This document shows positions 25,271 through 34,431 of a stretch of DNA of 64,000 nt, piece by piece. The translations under genes were made by a program, and so were the position numbers. Numbering within the stretch: position 1 is the first letter of the stretch; each line of letters opens with the position of its first letter. Origin of the DNA: Verrucomicrobiales bacterium (lineage in GTDB: Bacteria > Verrucomicrobiota > Verrucomicrobiia > Limisphaerales > UBA9464); contig JAIYBC010000057.1 in NCBI GenBank assembly GCA_027488845.1, positions 124,001 to 188,000 of the forward strand. The letters are read 5' to 3'. Below the pieces are notes generated by a model. It worked only from the letters and a program-made list of their open reading frames with translations. It was not told where the DNA came from and searched no databases.

Positions 25271-26388
25271 GGTGTTTCGGAGGGAAGGGGAATGGTGGCG
25301 ATGATCCGCGTCAGTCCGGGTTTGGACTCGATCGAGAAGCGTCCGTTGAGCTCGCGCACCCTCTGGCGCATGCCGGAGAGGCCGACGCCGGTGCCGGGGG
25401 AATCCATCTGTCGCTGGATCTTCTCGGGAAGACCCTTGCCGAAGTCCTCGACCTCAAGCCGGACGTTTCTTCCCCGGGTGCCGAGCCGGATGGTGGCCCT
25501 CTTGCTTTCGGAATGGCGGAGGATGTTGGAAAGCGATTCCTGGACGATGCGGAACAGGGTCAGTTCGATGTTGCCCGGCCAACGCGTGTCGTCGTCGGGG
25601 GCCTCCAGTTCGGTTCGGATGCCGCTGCGGTCGGAGAACCGGGAGACATGCCACCGGAGGGTGTTGCAGAGGCCCAGGTCCTCCAGGAGCGGCGGGTGGA
25701 GCAGGGCGGACATGGTCCGCAGCTCCAGGGAGCAACGGGCTGCCAGACGGATGCATTCGCGCACGGTGTCGGTGTGCGGCGAATGGTTGGAATCGAAGAC
25801 CCGTTCCAGGCGGCTCAGGCCGATCTCAAGCGCCGCGAGGACCTGGGCGGTGGAGTCGTGCAGCTCGCGGCCGATCCGGCGACGCTCCTCGTCTTGGGAA
25901 CGGAGGAGGGCACCGGCCAAGGCGCTTTCCGCGCTGTATCGGGTGGAAAGGTCCCGCAGCTGCACCAGTGCGACCGGTTCCCCTTCCGATTTCGCGGCGG
26001 AAGTGATGACGACGGAGACCGGGGTCTCGAGGCCGTTCCTGCCGGTCATCAACGTCTCGCCGGACCAGCTTCCCTTCTCGAAGGCGGTCCGAAGGCCTTC
26101 ACGGACCGTGGCCTGCGACTCCGTCACCGGAAACAGGGCCAGAAGACACCGCATCGTCTCTCCACGAGCTGCGGGCAGCTGTCTGGCGGCGGACTGGTTC
26201 TTGTGGATGCAGTTCCCTTCGGCGGTGACGAGGATCACCAGGTCCGGCGACAGGTCCAAGGCGTGGAGCAGGGCGATGCCGAGCCCGTTTCCGGGCACCG
26301 CATCCTTCTTGGCACCGTTCGAATCCGGAGGTTTTCCGACTCCCGGATCCGAGCCGCCGTCTCCACGCTTTCTTGGGGTCACAGGCAT
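25267..26388 (-). CDS. PAS sensor histidine kinase, NarX/DegS type
   Basis: 373 residues, no membrane segment, so probably a cytosolic sensor. A PAS-like domain (about 40-160; SPDLVILVTAEGNCIHKNQS) precedes HisKA_3 with the phospho-acceptor His in RRIGRELHDSTAQVLAALEIG (about 195-215) and an ATPase domain (about 280-365; NILRHSESKRATI for the N box, DFGKGLPEKI and GTGVGLSGMRQRV for the G boxes). Partner of the overlapping response regulator. The signal is unknown. Confidence 0.93.
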   Translation of the reverse strand: MPVTPRKRGDGGSDPGVGKPPDSNGAKKDAVPGNGLGIALLHALDLSPDLVILVTAEGNCIHKNQSAARQLPAARGETMRCLLALFPVTESQATVREGLRTAFEKGSWSGETLMTGRNGLETPVSVVITSAAKSEGEPVALVQLRDLSTRYSAESALAGALLRSQDEERRRIGRELHDSTAQVLAALEIGLSRLERVFDSNHSPHTDTVRECIRLAARCSLELRTMSALLHPPLLEDLGLCNTLRWHVSRFSDRSGIRTELEAPDDDTRWPGNIELTLFRIVQESLSNILRHSESKRATIRLGTRGRNVRLEVEDFGKGLPEKIQRQMDSPGTGVGLSGMRQRVRELNGRFSIESKPGLTRIIATIPLPSETP

Positions 26389-26621
26389 TCCAAGTCACCC
26401 GGCAGGGTGCCTCAATGGGCAGAACATCGGCCGATGGCGCCCCAGACCTAAGCTCCCCGGGAAGAAATTGCCAACGAATCGGACGCAGGCGCTGGGCTTT
26501 CCAAGAGCCGGCTGTTCGCGCCCGAACGACTTCGTCCCCGACCCAATCGTGGCGCCCGATGCAGAAAGGGATGGAAGATCGGCCACCGGGGCCGGCATCG
26601 TTCCGCCGCCCGAATCGCACC

Positions 26622-28232
26622 ATGCTTTCCATTCGTGATCTGAAGATGTCCGTCGCCGGACGGACCCTGTTCGAGAACGCCTCCATGCAGGTGAACTACG
26701 GCGACCGGGTCGCCCTGGTCGGGCCCAATGGCGCCGGCAAGTCCACGCTGTTCTCGTTGATCCTGAAGAAGAACGTCCCCGACGAAGGGGCGATCGAGAG
26801 GGACCCGTGGACCATGGTGGGCTACCTGCCCCAGGAGGGCGAGGCGATCGGGGAGGAGACCGTGCTCGAGGTGGCGACCGGCCGGGCCGGGGAACTGCCC
26901 CTCCTGGAGAAGAGGCTCCATGACCTCGAGGCCGCCGGGGCGGTGGACAGCCCGGACTACATGGAGGCCCATGCGAAGCATTCCGCGCTGAACGACCCCC
27001 AGGTCGAGGCCAAGGCGAAGAAGATGCTGAAGGGACTCGGCTACAAGGAGGCCGACTTCCTCCGCAAGGCGCGCGAGATGAGCGGCGGCTGGGTGATGCG
27101 GGCGCACCTGGCCCGGCTGCTGGTGATGGAGCCCGACCTGTTGTTGCTCGACGAGCCGACCAACCACCTGGACCTCCTGTCGCTGCTCTGGCTGCAGGGA
27201 TACCTTAAGAACTACTCGGGCGCCCTGCTGTTGATCTCGCACGACCGGCAGTTCATGGACGAGATCATCACGCAGGTCCACGAGATCGCCGACCGGAAGC
27301 TGGTCTCCTACAGCGGCAACTACTCGGACTTCCTGAAGCAGCGGGAGGAGCGTTACGAGCAGCACCTCGCCGCGTACAAGAACCAGCAGAAGGAGATCCA
27401 GTCGCTCCAGGAGTTCGCGGACCGCTTCCGTTCCGTGGCCTCGAAGGCCTCGCAGGCGATGTCCAAGCTCAAGCAGATCGAGCGCATGGAGCTGATCGAG
27501 AAGCCGACGCCTCCGAGGAAGCCCTTCCGATTCCAGATCCCGCCACCTCCGCGCGGCGGCCAGCGGGCGGTGACCCTCGAAGGCATCCACATGGCCTATG
27601 GCGACCACGTCGTCTATTCGGGCCTCGACCTGATGGTGGAGCGCGGGGAGCGGACCGTCCTGGTGGGGCCCAACGGCGCGGGCAAGTCCACGCTGCTGAA
27701 GATCATTGCCGGGGTCGTCCCGCACCAGAAGGGCGAGGTGAAGCTCGGCCACAACGCCAAGCTGGGCTACTTCAGCCAGCACCGGGCGGGGACGCTCGAC
27801 CCGAAACGAACCGTGCTCGAGGAACTGCTCGCCTGCGCCCCGGCGCTCCGCGAGGACGAGGCCCGCGCCATCCTCGGTTCCTTCATGTTCCGCAAGGAGG
27901 AGATCTACAAGCTCACGGGCGTGCTCAGCGGCGGCGAGAAGAGCCGCCTGAACCTGGTGAAGTTCCTCGTCGATCCGCCGAACCTCCTGCTGATGGACGA
28001 GCCCACCACCCACCTCGACATCACCACGGTCGAGTCGCTGACCCTCGCGCTGGAACGTTACGAGGGCACGCTGCTGTTCATCTCGCACGACGTGCACTTC
28101 ATCCGCCGCCTCGCGACCAAGGTGCTCCATGTGGCTGGCGGACGCCTGATGCCGTACGCCGGCGGCTACGACTACTTCCTGGAGAAGACCGGCGCCGGGG
28201 ACGACGCCCGGGCGGCGCTCACGTCGGAGTGA
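26622..28232 (+). CDS. ABC-F family ATPase
   Basis: 536 residues with two complete ABC domains and no membrane segments, as in ABC-F translation factors acting on the ribosomal E site. First domain: Walker A VGPNGAGKST, signature MSGGWVMRAHLARLL (imperfect), Walker B LLLLDEPTNHLD. The linker between them (about 250-330, coiled, Lys/Glu rich) matches the P-site-interacting linker. Second domain: VGPNGAGKST, LSGGEKSRLNLVKF, LLLMDEPTTHLD. Exact subtype (Uup, YbiT, Ettа-like or resistance type) not assigned. ATG 26622 begins at the conserved MLSIRDLKMSVAG; earlier in-frame sequence overlaps the divergent kinase gene. The 230-bp gap to that gene shows nothing else. Confidence 0.92.
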   Translation: MLSIRDLKMSVAGRTLFENASMQVNYGDRVALVGPNGAGKSTLFSLILKKNVPDEGAIERDPWTMVGYLPQEGEAIGEETVLEVATGRAGELPLLEKRLHDLEAAGAVDSPDYMEAHAKHSALNDPQVEAKAKKMLKGLGYKEADFLRKAREMSGGWVMRAHLARLLVMEPDLLLLDEPTNHLDLLSLLWLQGYLKNYSGALLLISHDRQFMDEIITQVHEIADRKLVSYSGNYSDFLKQREERYEQHLAAYKNQQKEIQSLQEFADRFRSVASKASQAMSKLKQIERMELIEKPTPPRKPFRFQIPPPPRGGQRAVTLEGIHMAYGDHVVYSGLDLMVERGERTVLVGPNGAGKSTLLKIIAGVVPHQKGEVKLGHNAKLGYFSQHRAGTLDPKRTVLEELLACAPALREDEARAILGSFMFRKEEIYKLTGVLSGGEKSRLNLVKFLVDPPNLLLMDEPTTHLDITTVESLTLALERYEGTLLFISHDVHFIRRLATKVLHVAGGRLMPYAGGYDYFLEKTGAGDDARAALTSE

Positions 28233-28253
28233 AGTCCTTCGGGTGGGCTGGAC

Positions 28254-28280
28254 TCCCACGTTGTTCACCGTGGGAACAAC
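28254..28280. other. Overlapping inverted repeats after the ABC-F gene
   Basis: 28254-28260 pairs with 28269-28275 (7 bp, 8-nt loop), and 28260-28266 pairs with 28274-28280 (7 bp). The two share ends, so they are either alternative hairpins or a small pseudoknot (second stem trimmed to 28261-28264 with 28276-28279). There is no clear T-run. Possibly the end of the ABC-F transcript. Confidence 0.3.
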
Positions 28281-28359
28281 TTTCCCGCCAATGCCGTTGC
28301 TTCCCGCCGGCGTGTGGGGGAGAACCGCGCCCCGCCGGAAAGGTCCCGTCGGTCCCGAG

Positions 28360-29043
28360 ATGAAAACCAAAGCGATGAACGACGCGATGTTCCTGGACCT
28401 GCTCCAGCGCATCCTTCCCAAGGCCACCCCCGATCCGCGACTGGCCGCCGCCATCTACGAGCGCGTGGCCCAGGAGGTCCGGCTCATCAACAACCTGAAG
28501 TCGCTGGACAAGCTCTGTACCGAGGGACGTTTGCCCAACCTGGAACCGGACACGGTCGCGGAACTCCAGAGCCGCCTTGCGACCAACTTCGGCGAATCGA
28601 ACGTGACCGTGACACCCGCCGAGAAGGGGGACTCCGTCGAGGTGGAGATCGTCCTGCCGGACCGCACCATCACCAACCGGGTCAAGGTCCTGCCGCCGGG
28701 GGCGGTGGACGAGGAGGAGGTCAAGGTGCCCTATGTCCCGCTCCCGGTGGTGCTTCCCGAGGATCCTGAGCTGGTCTGGGTGCTGGCACGGCGCGAGGAC
28801 CTGCCGCCCGAGGAGGCGTCCCGTGCGTTGGCGGCGATCGAGGAGGAGTTCTGGGAGACCAAGCTGGGCTTGAAGCTGCTCAAGGACAGGGTGGAGAAGA
28901 ACTTCTTCGAGTTCATCTCCCGGGTTCCCGCCGGCGCCCTCGCGGATCGTGGATTGAAACGCATGTTCAAGGTCCCGGAACCGCTGCACACGCTCCGCCG
29001 GCTGAATCCCACCGGTCAGGCCCTGCTGAAGGCGGTCGACTGA
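28360..29043 (+). CDS. Conserved-looking cytosolic protein of unknown function
   Basis: 227 residues from ATG 28360, soluble, acidic. Helical N-terminal part (ILPKATPDPRLAAAIYERVA), a beta-type central part (NVTVTPAEKGDSVEVEIVLP) and a helical C-terminus rich in Lys and Glu. No catalytic motif is seen. It stands alone, 127 bp after the ABC-F gene and 118 bp before the hybrid kinase gene. The codon pattern and clean charge distribution indicate a real protein; I recognise no family. Confidence 0.7.
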   Translation: MKTKAMNDAMFLDLLQRILPKATPDPRLAAAIYERVAQEVRLINNLKSLDKLCTEGRLPNLEPDTVAELQSRLATNFGESNVTVTPAEKGDSVEVEIVLPDRTITNRVKVLPPGAVDEEEVKVPYVPLPVVLPEDPELVWVLARREDLPPEEASRALAAIEEEFWETKLGLKLLKDRVEKNFFEFISRVPAGALADRGLKRMFKVPEPLHTLRRLNPTGQALLKAVD

Positions 29044-29161
29044 ACGTCCCGCATCGGAAGCGTCCTTGGAAAAGCCTTCCGAAGGTGATGGACTCCTCCG
29101 CGGGTCCCACTGACCAAGTCGATGGTTGGAACCCGGAAATTCCGGAAGGCGCTGGCCTGCC

Positions 29162-31972
29162 ATGGGTTCCTCACCGACATTGTATCTCGTCAAGTTGGTG
29201 GCGGTCGCGGCCGCCTACTACGCGTCGGCACGGTTTGGCTTGGTCCTGCGGGATCCTGTCGACAGCACCACGCTGGTCTGGCCCGCCACCGGTCTCGCGG
29301 TGGCGGCGGTCGTGCGATGGGGCCCGGGTTGCTGGATTGGGATCTTCGTCGGCGCGCTTTTCGCGGAACGGTCCTTGGACCATCCCTGGTGGGTTGCAAC
29401 CCTCCTGGCCACCACCAATTCAGTCGCCCCGCTGGTCGTCGGTCGCCTCCTGGCTCGGATGCGGGTGGACACCGCCTTCCAGACCCGCAGGGACGGTGCT
29501 CTGTTCGGCCTTGCAGCGTTCGTTGGAATGACGGTTTCGGGACTTGGCGGGACCCTGGCCCTGCTCCTGTCGGACGTGATCACCGCCAACCGGGCAGGAC
29601 TCACCTTCCTCCGCTGGTGGCTGGGGGACACCGGCGGCGTTCTCACGATCGGTTCCTTCCTGTTGGCCGTCCGCCGGTCCGACGTCACCTCCTTGTGGTC
29701 CAGGCATCGTGAGGCGGCGTTGTTCGTCGCCGCGTTCGCCGGCGTGGGTTGGCTGGGTTTCAGTCCGGATTCGCATGCGGGCCGCCTTCTGCCCCTGACC
29801 CTCGTCACCGGCCCCCTGGTGGTCTGGGCCGCGTTCCGGTTCGGCGTCGCCGGGGCCACGGCCGCGTCCGTCTACGTCTCCGGCGTGGCCGCCCTCGCGA
29901 CCGCCCTTGGGAGGGGTCCCTTCCACATCCAAGGGCAGGGCAACGCAACCTTCGTCCTCTGGGCCTTCATCGTCGGCAACGCGTTCCTGGGCCTCATGAT
30001 CACCACACTGCGGGCCGAGCAGGGGCGTACGGATGCGGCGTTGCGCGAGAGCGAGCGTCGGCTCCAGGTCTTCGTGGATCGGGCGCCTGCGGCGCTCGCC
30101 ATGTTCGACCTCCAGAGGCGCTGCTTGGCGGCCAGCCGGAGATGGACCACGGAGTTCGGCCCCGTCGCCCAGCCTGGTCAACCGTCCTGCCCACCGGCCC
30201 TCTTCTCGCAGATGACCGCCAAATGGGAGGACGCCTGGCGACGCGTGCTTTCCGGGGAGATCCTCGGTTCCGAGTCCGAACAGACCACCGACTCCGACGG
30301 CGGCATCCGGTGGTTCCGCTGGGAGGCGAGGCCTTGGCACGACGACCTGGGTCGGATCGGCGGTTCGGTGTTCCTCATGGAGGATGTCACCGCCGGCCGG
30401 CGAAGCGCCCAGGAATCGGAACAGCACCGGAAAAGGCTCGAGAGCGTCATCCTCTCCGCCATGGACGCGATCATCAGCGTCGACGCGTCCCGCCGGATCG
30501 TCCTCTTCAACCCCGCCGCCGAACGGATCTTCGGGCGTTCCTTCCGTTCGGTCCGGGGACAGGCCATCGAGGTCCTGATGCCGGAGCGGTTCCGTGGTCG
30601 TCATCCGGAACACTTCCGGTCCTTTGCAGACGGGACGGAGGATTCCCGGGAGATCGGACGGATCACGACCATCGTCGGACTTCGGTCCGATGGGCAGGAG
30701 TTCCCATTGGAAGCGTCGATCTCAAAGTCCCAGCTCGATGGACAGTGGCTTTTCACGGTCACCTGCAGGGATGTCAGCGACCGCGTGCGGGACGAGGAGA
30801 CACGCAGGGGACTGGAGTCCCGCCTCCTACAGGCCCAGAAGATGGAGGCCGTCGGCCAGCTCGCCGGCGGGGTTGCCCACGATTTCAACAACCTCCTGAC
30901 GGTCATCGAGGGGAACGCCTCGTTGATCCGGTCCCGGCGAACCGGTGATCCGGAGCTGGTCGACGAGATCATCGCCGCCTCAGGTCGCGCGGCGCGCCTC
31001 ACCCGGCAGCTGCTCCTCTTCAGTCGCAAGCACGCCCCGGTGGTCACCGAGCTGCAGTTGGACGAGGTTGTCTCGGGTTTCTCAAGGACCCTGCTTCGCC
31101 TCCTTGGAGACCACATCGTGCTCCAGGCCGTCTCCGTGAACGGATTGCCCAGGATCAACGCGGACCTTGGGATGATGGAACAGGTGCTTCTGAACCTCGC
31201 CATCAACGCCCGGGATGCGATGCCCAAGGGCGGCCAACTCACGGTGGCGACTTCGACCGTTTCGGTTCTCTCCTCCGAACCCGCTCGACATCCCGACGCG
31301 GCTCCAGGCGAGTACGTGTGCCTCACCGTCCGCGACACCGGCACCGGGATCGATCCGGAACACCTGCCCCACATCTTCGAGCCGTTCTTCAGCACGAAGG
31401 AGGTCGGGAAGGGAACCGGCCTCGGGCTGGCGACCGTCTACGGGATCGTCCGCCAACACCTCGGCTGGATCCATGTCGAGAGTCGGCCCGGTGAAGGGAC
31501 CGCGTTCCACGTCCATTTCCCGGCTCTGGCGGGTGGTCCCCCGGACTCTGCGGCCCCGAAATTCGCCTCATCGGCCATCGACCCGTCCTTGGACGTCGGA
31601 TCGGAGACCCTCCTCGTCGTGGAGGATGATCCGTCCGTGCTGCAGCTCACGGTGAAGGTCCTCGACGGCGCGGGCTACCGGGTCCTGACCGCCGCATCCG
31701 GCGTCGAGGCGCTGGGCGTATGGTCCCAGCACCGGCGGTCCATCCGGCTTCTCGTCACGGACATGGTGATGCCTCATGGTGTGAGTGGCATCGACCTGGC
31801 ACGGCGGCTCCGTGGCGAGCGGGGTTCCCTTCGGATCCTGCTGACCAGCGGGTACGGAGGTGAGGCCTTGAGCCAGAACAGCTCGCGATCCATGGGGTTC
31901 CTGCAGAAGCCTTACACCCCATCGATCCTGCTCCGCGCGGTCCGCGAGGCCCTCGATGGGCACCTCGCCTAG
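29162..31972 (+). CDS. MASE1 hybrid histidine kinase with receiver domain
   Basis: 936 residues. Domains: MASE1-type membrane sensor with about eight helices (1-290; [26 protein letters not shown]), PAS-like domain (about 300-410), a second PAS/PAC (about 425-550; [20 protein letters not shown]), HisKA with His in [20 protein letters not shown], HATPase with [27 protein letters not shown] and [13 protein letters not shown], and a C-terminal receiver (about 820-936; VVEDDPS, phospho-Asp in LLVTDMVMP, Lys in FLQKPYTP). The internal receiver suggests further phosphotransfer, or feedback control of kinase activity. No partner regulator is adjacent, so it is an orphan. ATG 29162 begins just ahead of the first helix. 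Confidence 0.93.
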   Translation: MGSSPTLYLVKLVAVAAAYYASARFGLVLRDPVDSTTLVWPATGLAVAAVVRWGPGCWIGIFVGALFAERSLDHPWWVATLLATTNSVAPLVVGRLLARMRVDTAFQTRRDGALFGLAAFVGMTVSGLGGTLALLLSDVITANRAGLTFLRWWLGDTGGVLTIGSFLLAVRRSDVTSLWSRHREAALFVAAFAGVGWLGFSPDSHAGRLLPLTLVTGPLVVWAAFRFGVAGATAASVYVSGVAALATALGRGPFHIQGQGNATFVLWAFIVGNAFLGLMITTLRAEQGRTDAALRESERRLQVFVDRAPAALAMFDLQRRCLAASRRWTTEFGPVAQPGQPSCPPALFSQMTAKWEDAWRRVLSGEILGSESEQTTDSDGGIRWFRWEARPWHDDLGRIGGSVFLMEDVTAGRRSAQESEQHRKRLESVILSAMDAIISVDASRRIVLFNPAAERIFGRSFRSVRGQAIEVLMPERFRGRHPEHFRSFADGTEDSREIGRITTIVGLRSDGQEFPLEASISKSQLDGQWLFTVTCRDVSDRVRDEETRRGLESRLLQAQKMEAVGQLAGGVAHDFNNLLTVIEGNASLIRSRRTGDPELVDEIIAASGRAARLTRQLLLFSRKHAPVVTELQLDEVVSGFSRTLLRLLGDHIVLQAVSVNGLPRINADLGMMEQVLLNLAINARDAMPKGGQLTVATSTVSVLSSEPARHPDAAPGEYVCLTVRDTGTGIDPEHLPHIFEPFFSTKEVGKGTGLGLATVYGIVRQHLGWIHVESRPGEGTAFHVHFPALAGGPPDSAAPKFASSAIDPSLDVGSETLLVVEDDPSVLQLTVKVLDGAGYRVLTAASGVEALGVWSQHRRSIRLLVTDMVMPHGVSGIDLARRLRGERGSLRILLTSGYGGEALSQNSSRSMGFLQKPYTPSILLRAVREALDGHLA

Positions 31973-32014
31973 GAACCTGCTTGGCTCCGCGGAGCTTCCC
32001 GGTATGGATCCCCC

Positions 32015-32362
32015 ATGCCCGCCCGCGTTGCCGCCTCCATGGTCTTGGTCACCGTCCCCGATCGAAAGACGGCGCGGCTCGTCGCCGACACCGTGCTCGA
32101 GGCGCGCTTGGCCGCCTGTGTGCAGATCCTTTCCGGACTGGAATCCCGCTATCTCTGGAAGGGCCGGAAGGAGGTCTCCAAGGAATGTCTGTTGATCCTG
32201 AAGACCCGCCGGAGCCGTGTGCCGGCGCTCCGGAAGGCGGTCCGCTCCGTCCATCCCTACGAGACACCCCAGTTCGTCGCCTTCGACATCGACTCCGGAG
32301 GGCCCGACTACCTGGCCTGGATCGCTGGGTGTGTCCCGGCCGCGGGAAAGTCTTCGGGCTGA
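32015..32362 (+). CDS. cutA: CutA-type divalent cation tolerance protein
   Basis: 115 residues, normal size. Small trimeric PII-like fold; named for copper tolerance in E. coli, though the true role is debated. Features: MVLVTVPDRKTARLVADTVLE opening strand and helix, LAACVQILSGLESRYLWKG (the ACV-x-I motif and the SxYxWxG pattern) and VHPYETPQFVAFDI. It ends shortly before ruvC on the same strand. Confidence 0.93.
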   Translation: MPARVAASMVLVTVPDRKTARLVADTVLEARLAACVQILSGLESRYLWKGRKEVSKECLLILKTRRSRVPALRKAVRSVHPYETPQFVAFDIDSGGPDYLAWIAGCVPAAGKSSG

Positions 32363-32458
32363 CTTTCTCGGGACCTCCGCCGGAATCCGGTTTCCAGCCG
32401 GCCGGGGACCGCGTTTCATGGTCCGGACGTGGGAATCAGCCCGAAACAGTTCGCCGCG

Positions 32459-33049
32459 ATGACCGCCCGGATCTCCGGCGGTGGGGGCGCGAAGTCCGAA
32501 GCTGGAGCCACTTCGGCTCCCTCGACCGAGGTGATGCTGATCCAGCCCGGAACAGTCGTGATCGGCATCGACCCCTCACTGCGGGGGACAGGCTGGGGAG
32601 TGGTCCGGGTTGCCGATCCGGAACCGATTCACCTGGCCTCCGGGACGATCCGTTGTCCGGAGCGCTGGGAGCGTACCCGGTGTCTCGGGGAGATCGGGAA
32701 GGAGATCGCCGGCATCATGGCGCGTTTCCAACCCTCGGAGTGCGCCTGCGAGGGCCTCTTCTTCGCCCAGAACCTCCAGACGGCCCTGATCATGGGTGAA
32801 GCCCGCGGGGCCGCACTGGCCGCGGTGGCCGTCGCAGGAATCCCGGTCCACGAGATCGCGCCGCGCAAGGTGAAGCAGGCGATCGTCGGCTACGGCGCTG
32901 CCCAGAAGATCGCCGTGGCAAAGATGGTCCAACGGAGGCTGTCCTTGGAGGAGTTGCCGGGACCGGACGCGGCGGATGCCCTGGCGCTGGCGATCGCCTT
33001 CATCCAGGAGCGTCGCCGGCCCGCCTTCGCGACCGCGAAACGGATCTGA
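32459..33049 (+). CDS. ruvC: Crossover junction endonuclease RuvC
   Basis: Cleaves Holliday junctions during recombination, with RuvAB. The conserved core starts at about residue 27: VIGIDPSLRGTGWG (first metal Asp), CEGLFFAQN (Glu), APRKVKQAIVGYGAAQK and DAADALALAI (two late acidic residues). The start is uncertain: ATG 32459 is used (196 residues); ATG 32534 would give about 171, closer to the family norm, and an upstream GTG at 32429 is also in frame. The Ala/Gly/Ser-rich stretch before the core is not needed for activity. ruvA is 5.5 kb away on the same strand; ruvB is not in the window. Confidence 0.93.
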   Translation: MTARISGGGGAKSEAGATSAPSTEVMLIQPGTVVIGIDPSLRGTGWGVVRVADPEPIHLASGTIRCPERWERTRCLGEIGKEIAGIMARFQPSECACEGLFFAQNLQTALIMGEARGAALAAVAVAGIPVHEIAPRKVKQAIVGYGAAQKIAVAKMVQRRLSLEELPGPDAADALALAIAFIQERRRPAFATAKRI

Positions 33050-33114
33050 CGAAGCGGCTTGGTTCCGCCTTTTCGGACCTGCTTCGCCGTGGGAATTCCG
33101 CTTCAATCCGGCGC

Positions 33115-33597
33115 ATGCAGATCCAGACCGGAATCATCACCATCTCCGACCGGGCCTCGCGGGGCCTGTATGACGACCTGGGCGGACCCGCGTTGAAGGA
33201 GGCCTCACTCGGATATGGCTGGGTGGTCCTCGACGAGGCCTTGGTCCCGGACGAGAAGGCCGAAATCCAGCGCGCGATCCGTTCCCAGGCGGCCAAGGGT
33301 TGCCAACTGATCCTCACCACCGGTGGCACCGGCGTTGCGCTCCGCGATGTGACGCCGGAAGCGGTCCGTGAGATCGCCATCCGGGAGTTGCCGGGATTCG
33401 GCGAGGTCATGCGCATGGAAAGCCTCAAGATCACGCGGAACGCGATCCTCTCCCGATGCCTGGCCGCGGTGGTGGACCGGAGCCTCGTGGTCTGCCTGCC
33501 GGGCAAGCCCCGTGGAGCCGTGGAGTGCCTCGGCTTCGTGGCTCCGGCGATCCCGCACTGCGTCGAGGTGATCCAGGAAGTGCCGACAAGTTGCTGA
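33115..33597 (+). CDS. mogA: Molybdopterin adenylyltransferase-like protein
   Basis: 160 residues, single MoCF-type domain. MogA activates molybdopterin by adenylation before Mo insertion. Motifs: GIITISDRASRG (N-terminal strand), LILTTGGTGVALRDVTPEAVR (the GGTG loop and DxTPE) and LPGKPRGAVECLG. The length is right for MogA or MoaB, which are hard to separate by eye; MogA is favoured by the DVTPEAVREI motif. No other molybdenum-cofactor genes are in the window. Confidence 0.88.
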   Translation: MQIQTGIITISDRASRGLYDDLGGPALKEASLGYGWVVLDEALVPDEKAEIQRAIRSQAAKGCQLILTTGGTGVALRDVTPEAVREIAIRELPGFGEVMRMESLKITRNAILSRCLAAVVDRSLVVCLPGKPRGAVECLGFVAPAIPHCVEVIQEVPTSC

Positions 33598-33702
33598 CCC
33601 GGCGGTTGGTGAATCGGAATTCGGATCTGGCAACCCCCCAAGGCTGCAAGCGTCCCGAGGGCTCGGAGAAGGGGGAATGCGTCCAAAGGGACGATGGGGC
33701 CG

Positions 33703-33723
33703 GCGGATTCCGATGGAATCCGC
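33703..33723 (-). terminator. Hairpin just downstream of tRNA-Tyr
   Basis: A perfect 9-bp stem (33703-33711 with 33715-33723) with a 3-nt loop begins four bases past the encoded CCA on the minus strand. Position suggests an end or processing structure for the tRNA transcript; no T-run follows. Confidence 0.45.
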
Positions 33724-33726
33724 AGG

Positions 33727-33814
33727 TGGTGGTAGGAGAAGGATTCGAACCTTCGTAGGGCGTTAGCCCGACAGATTTACAGTCTGTTCCGATTGACCAC
33801 TCCGGCATCCTACC
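33727..33814 (-). tRNA. tRNA-Tyr (GTA anticodon)
   Basis: 88 nt including an encoded 3' CCA. Acceptor stem GGTAGGA pairs with TCCTACC; the D arm contains GTGGTCAATCGG; the anticodon loop reads CTGTAAA with GTA at 33780-33778; a long variable arm (class II, as in bacterial tRNA-Tyr) follows; the T loop is GGTTCGAATCC. All arms pair properly. It stands alone between mogA and the rhodanese gene. Confidence 0.97.
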
Positions 33815-33927
33815 CCTGTGGCCTGCGCCGCCCAGCGGGCGGGGACGCGAATGAACTCAAACGCCGGGTCCGGGCTCAAGGCGTTTTTTGGAAATTAAAT
33901 GCGGGCAAAGGCTCCGGCGTCCCAAGG

Positions 33928-34392
33928 TCACTTCGCGGGCTTCTCGGCGGGCTTGGCCGGGATCGCCATTTTGTTGCCGGCGTCGGTCCAGGCGCCGATG
34001 CCGCCGAGAAGATTCGCGGTCTCCTTGAACTTCAGTCCGCTCATCTGGGTGCAGGCGCGCGCGCTCCGATAGCCGCTGCCGCAATACACGAGGTACGACT
34101 TCGACTTGTCGAGCTTGGCGACATCCTCGGCGAAGGTCTTCGAGCGGAAGTCGACGTTGAGGGCGCCGGGGATGTGGCCACCCTCGAATTCGGCCGGGCT
34201 ACGGACATCGAGCACCACCCAGTTGGTTCCCGCGCGCAGCTTCTCCCAAGCGGCGACGTCCAAGTTTTGGGTTCCGGCCCCTTCGGCCTTGGGAACGGGA
34301 CGGGTCGGGAACGGCGGGATGGTGTTCTGGGCGAAGAGCGTGGTCGCGCAGACGGCGGCCAGGATCGACACGAGCAGGGTCAGTCGTTTCAT
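33928..34392 (-). CDS. Exported rhodanese-like protein
   Basis: 154 residues with a signal peptide (MKRLTLLVSILAAVCATTLFAQ). One rhodanese domain (about 45-140): VVLDVRSPAEFEGGHIPGALNVD and the active-site loop YCGSGYRSARA with the catalytic Cys. Rhodaneses transfer sulfane sulfur or act as sulfur/thiol handling proteins; here it would work outside the cytoplasm. Natural substrate unknown. It follows the oxidoreductase gene by 39 bases on the same strand, so co-transcription is likely. Confidence 0.9.
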   Translation of the reverse strand: MKRLTLLVSILAAVCATTLFAQNTIPPFPTRPVPKAEGAGTQNLDVAAWEKLRAGTNWVVLDVRSPAEFEGGHIPGALNVDFRSKTFAEDVAKLDKSKSYLVYCGSGYRSARACTQMSGLKFKETANLLGGIGAWTDAGNKMAIPAKPAEKPAK

Positions 34393-34431
34393 GCGGTCTT
34401 GATGGAGATGTGGAGGTGTCCCAGGAGGCTC

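Noticed and set aside
26448-28454. A 668-codon minus-strand frame across the ABC-F gene
   Set aside because: Leu/Val/His/Gln-rich shadow of the ABC-F ATPase; the plus strand has both Walker pairs.
33050-33114. Short GC stem with T-run after ruvC as terminator
   Set aside because: The stem is only four pairs with a seven-base loop, too weak to list.
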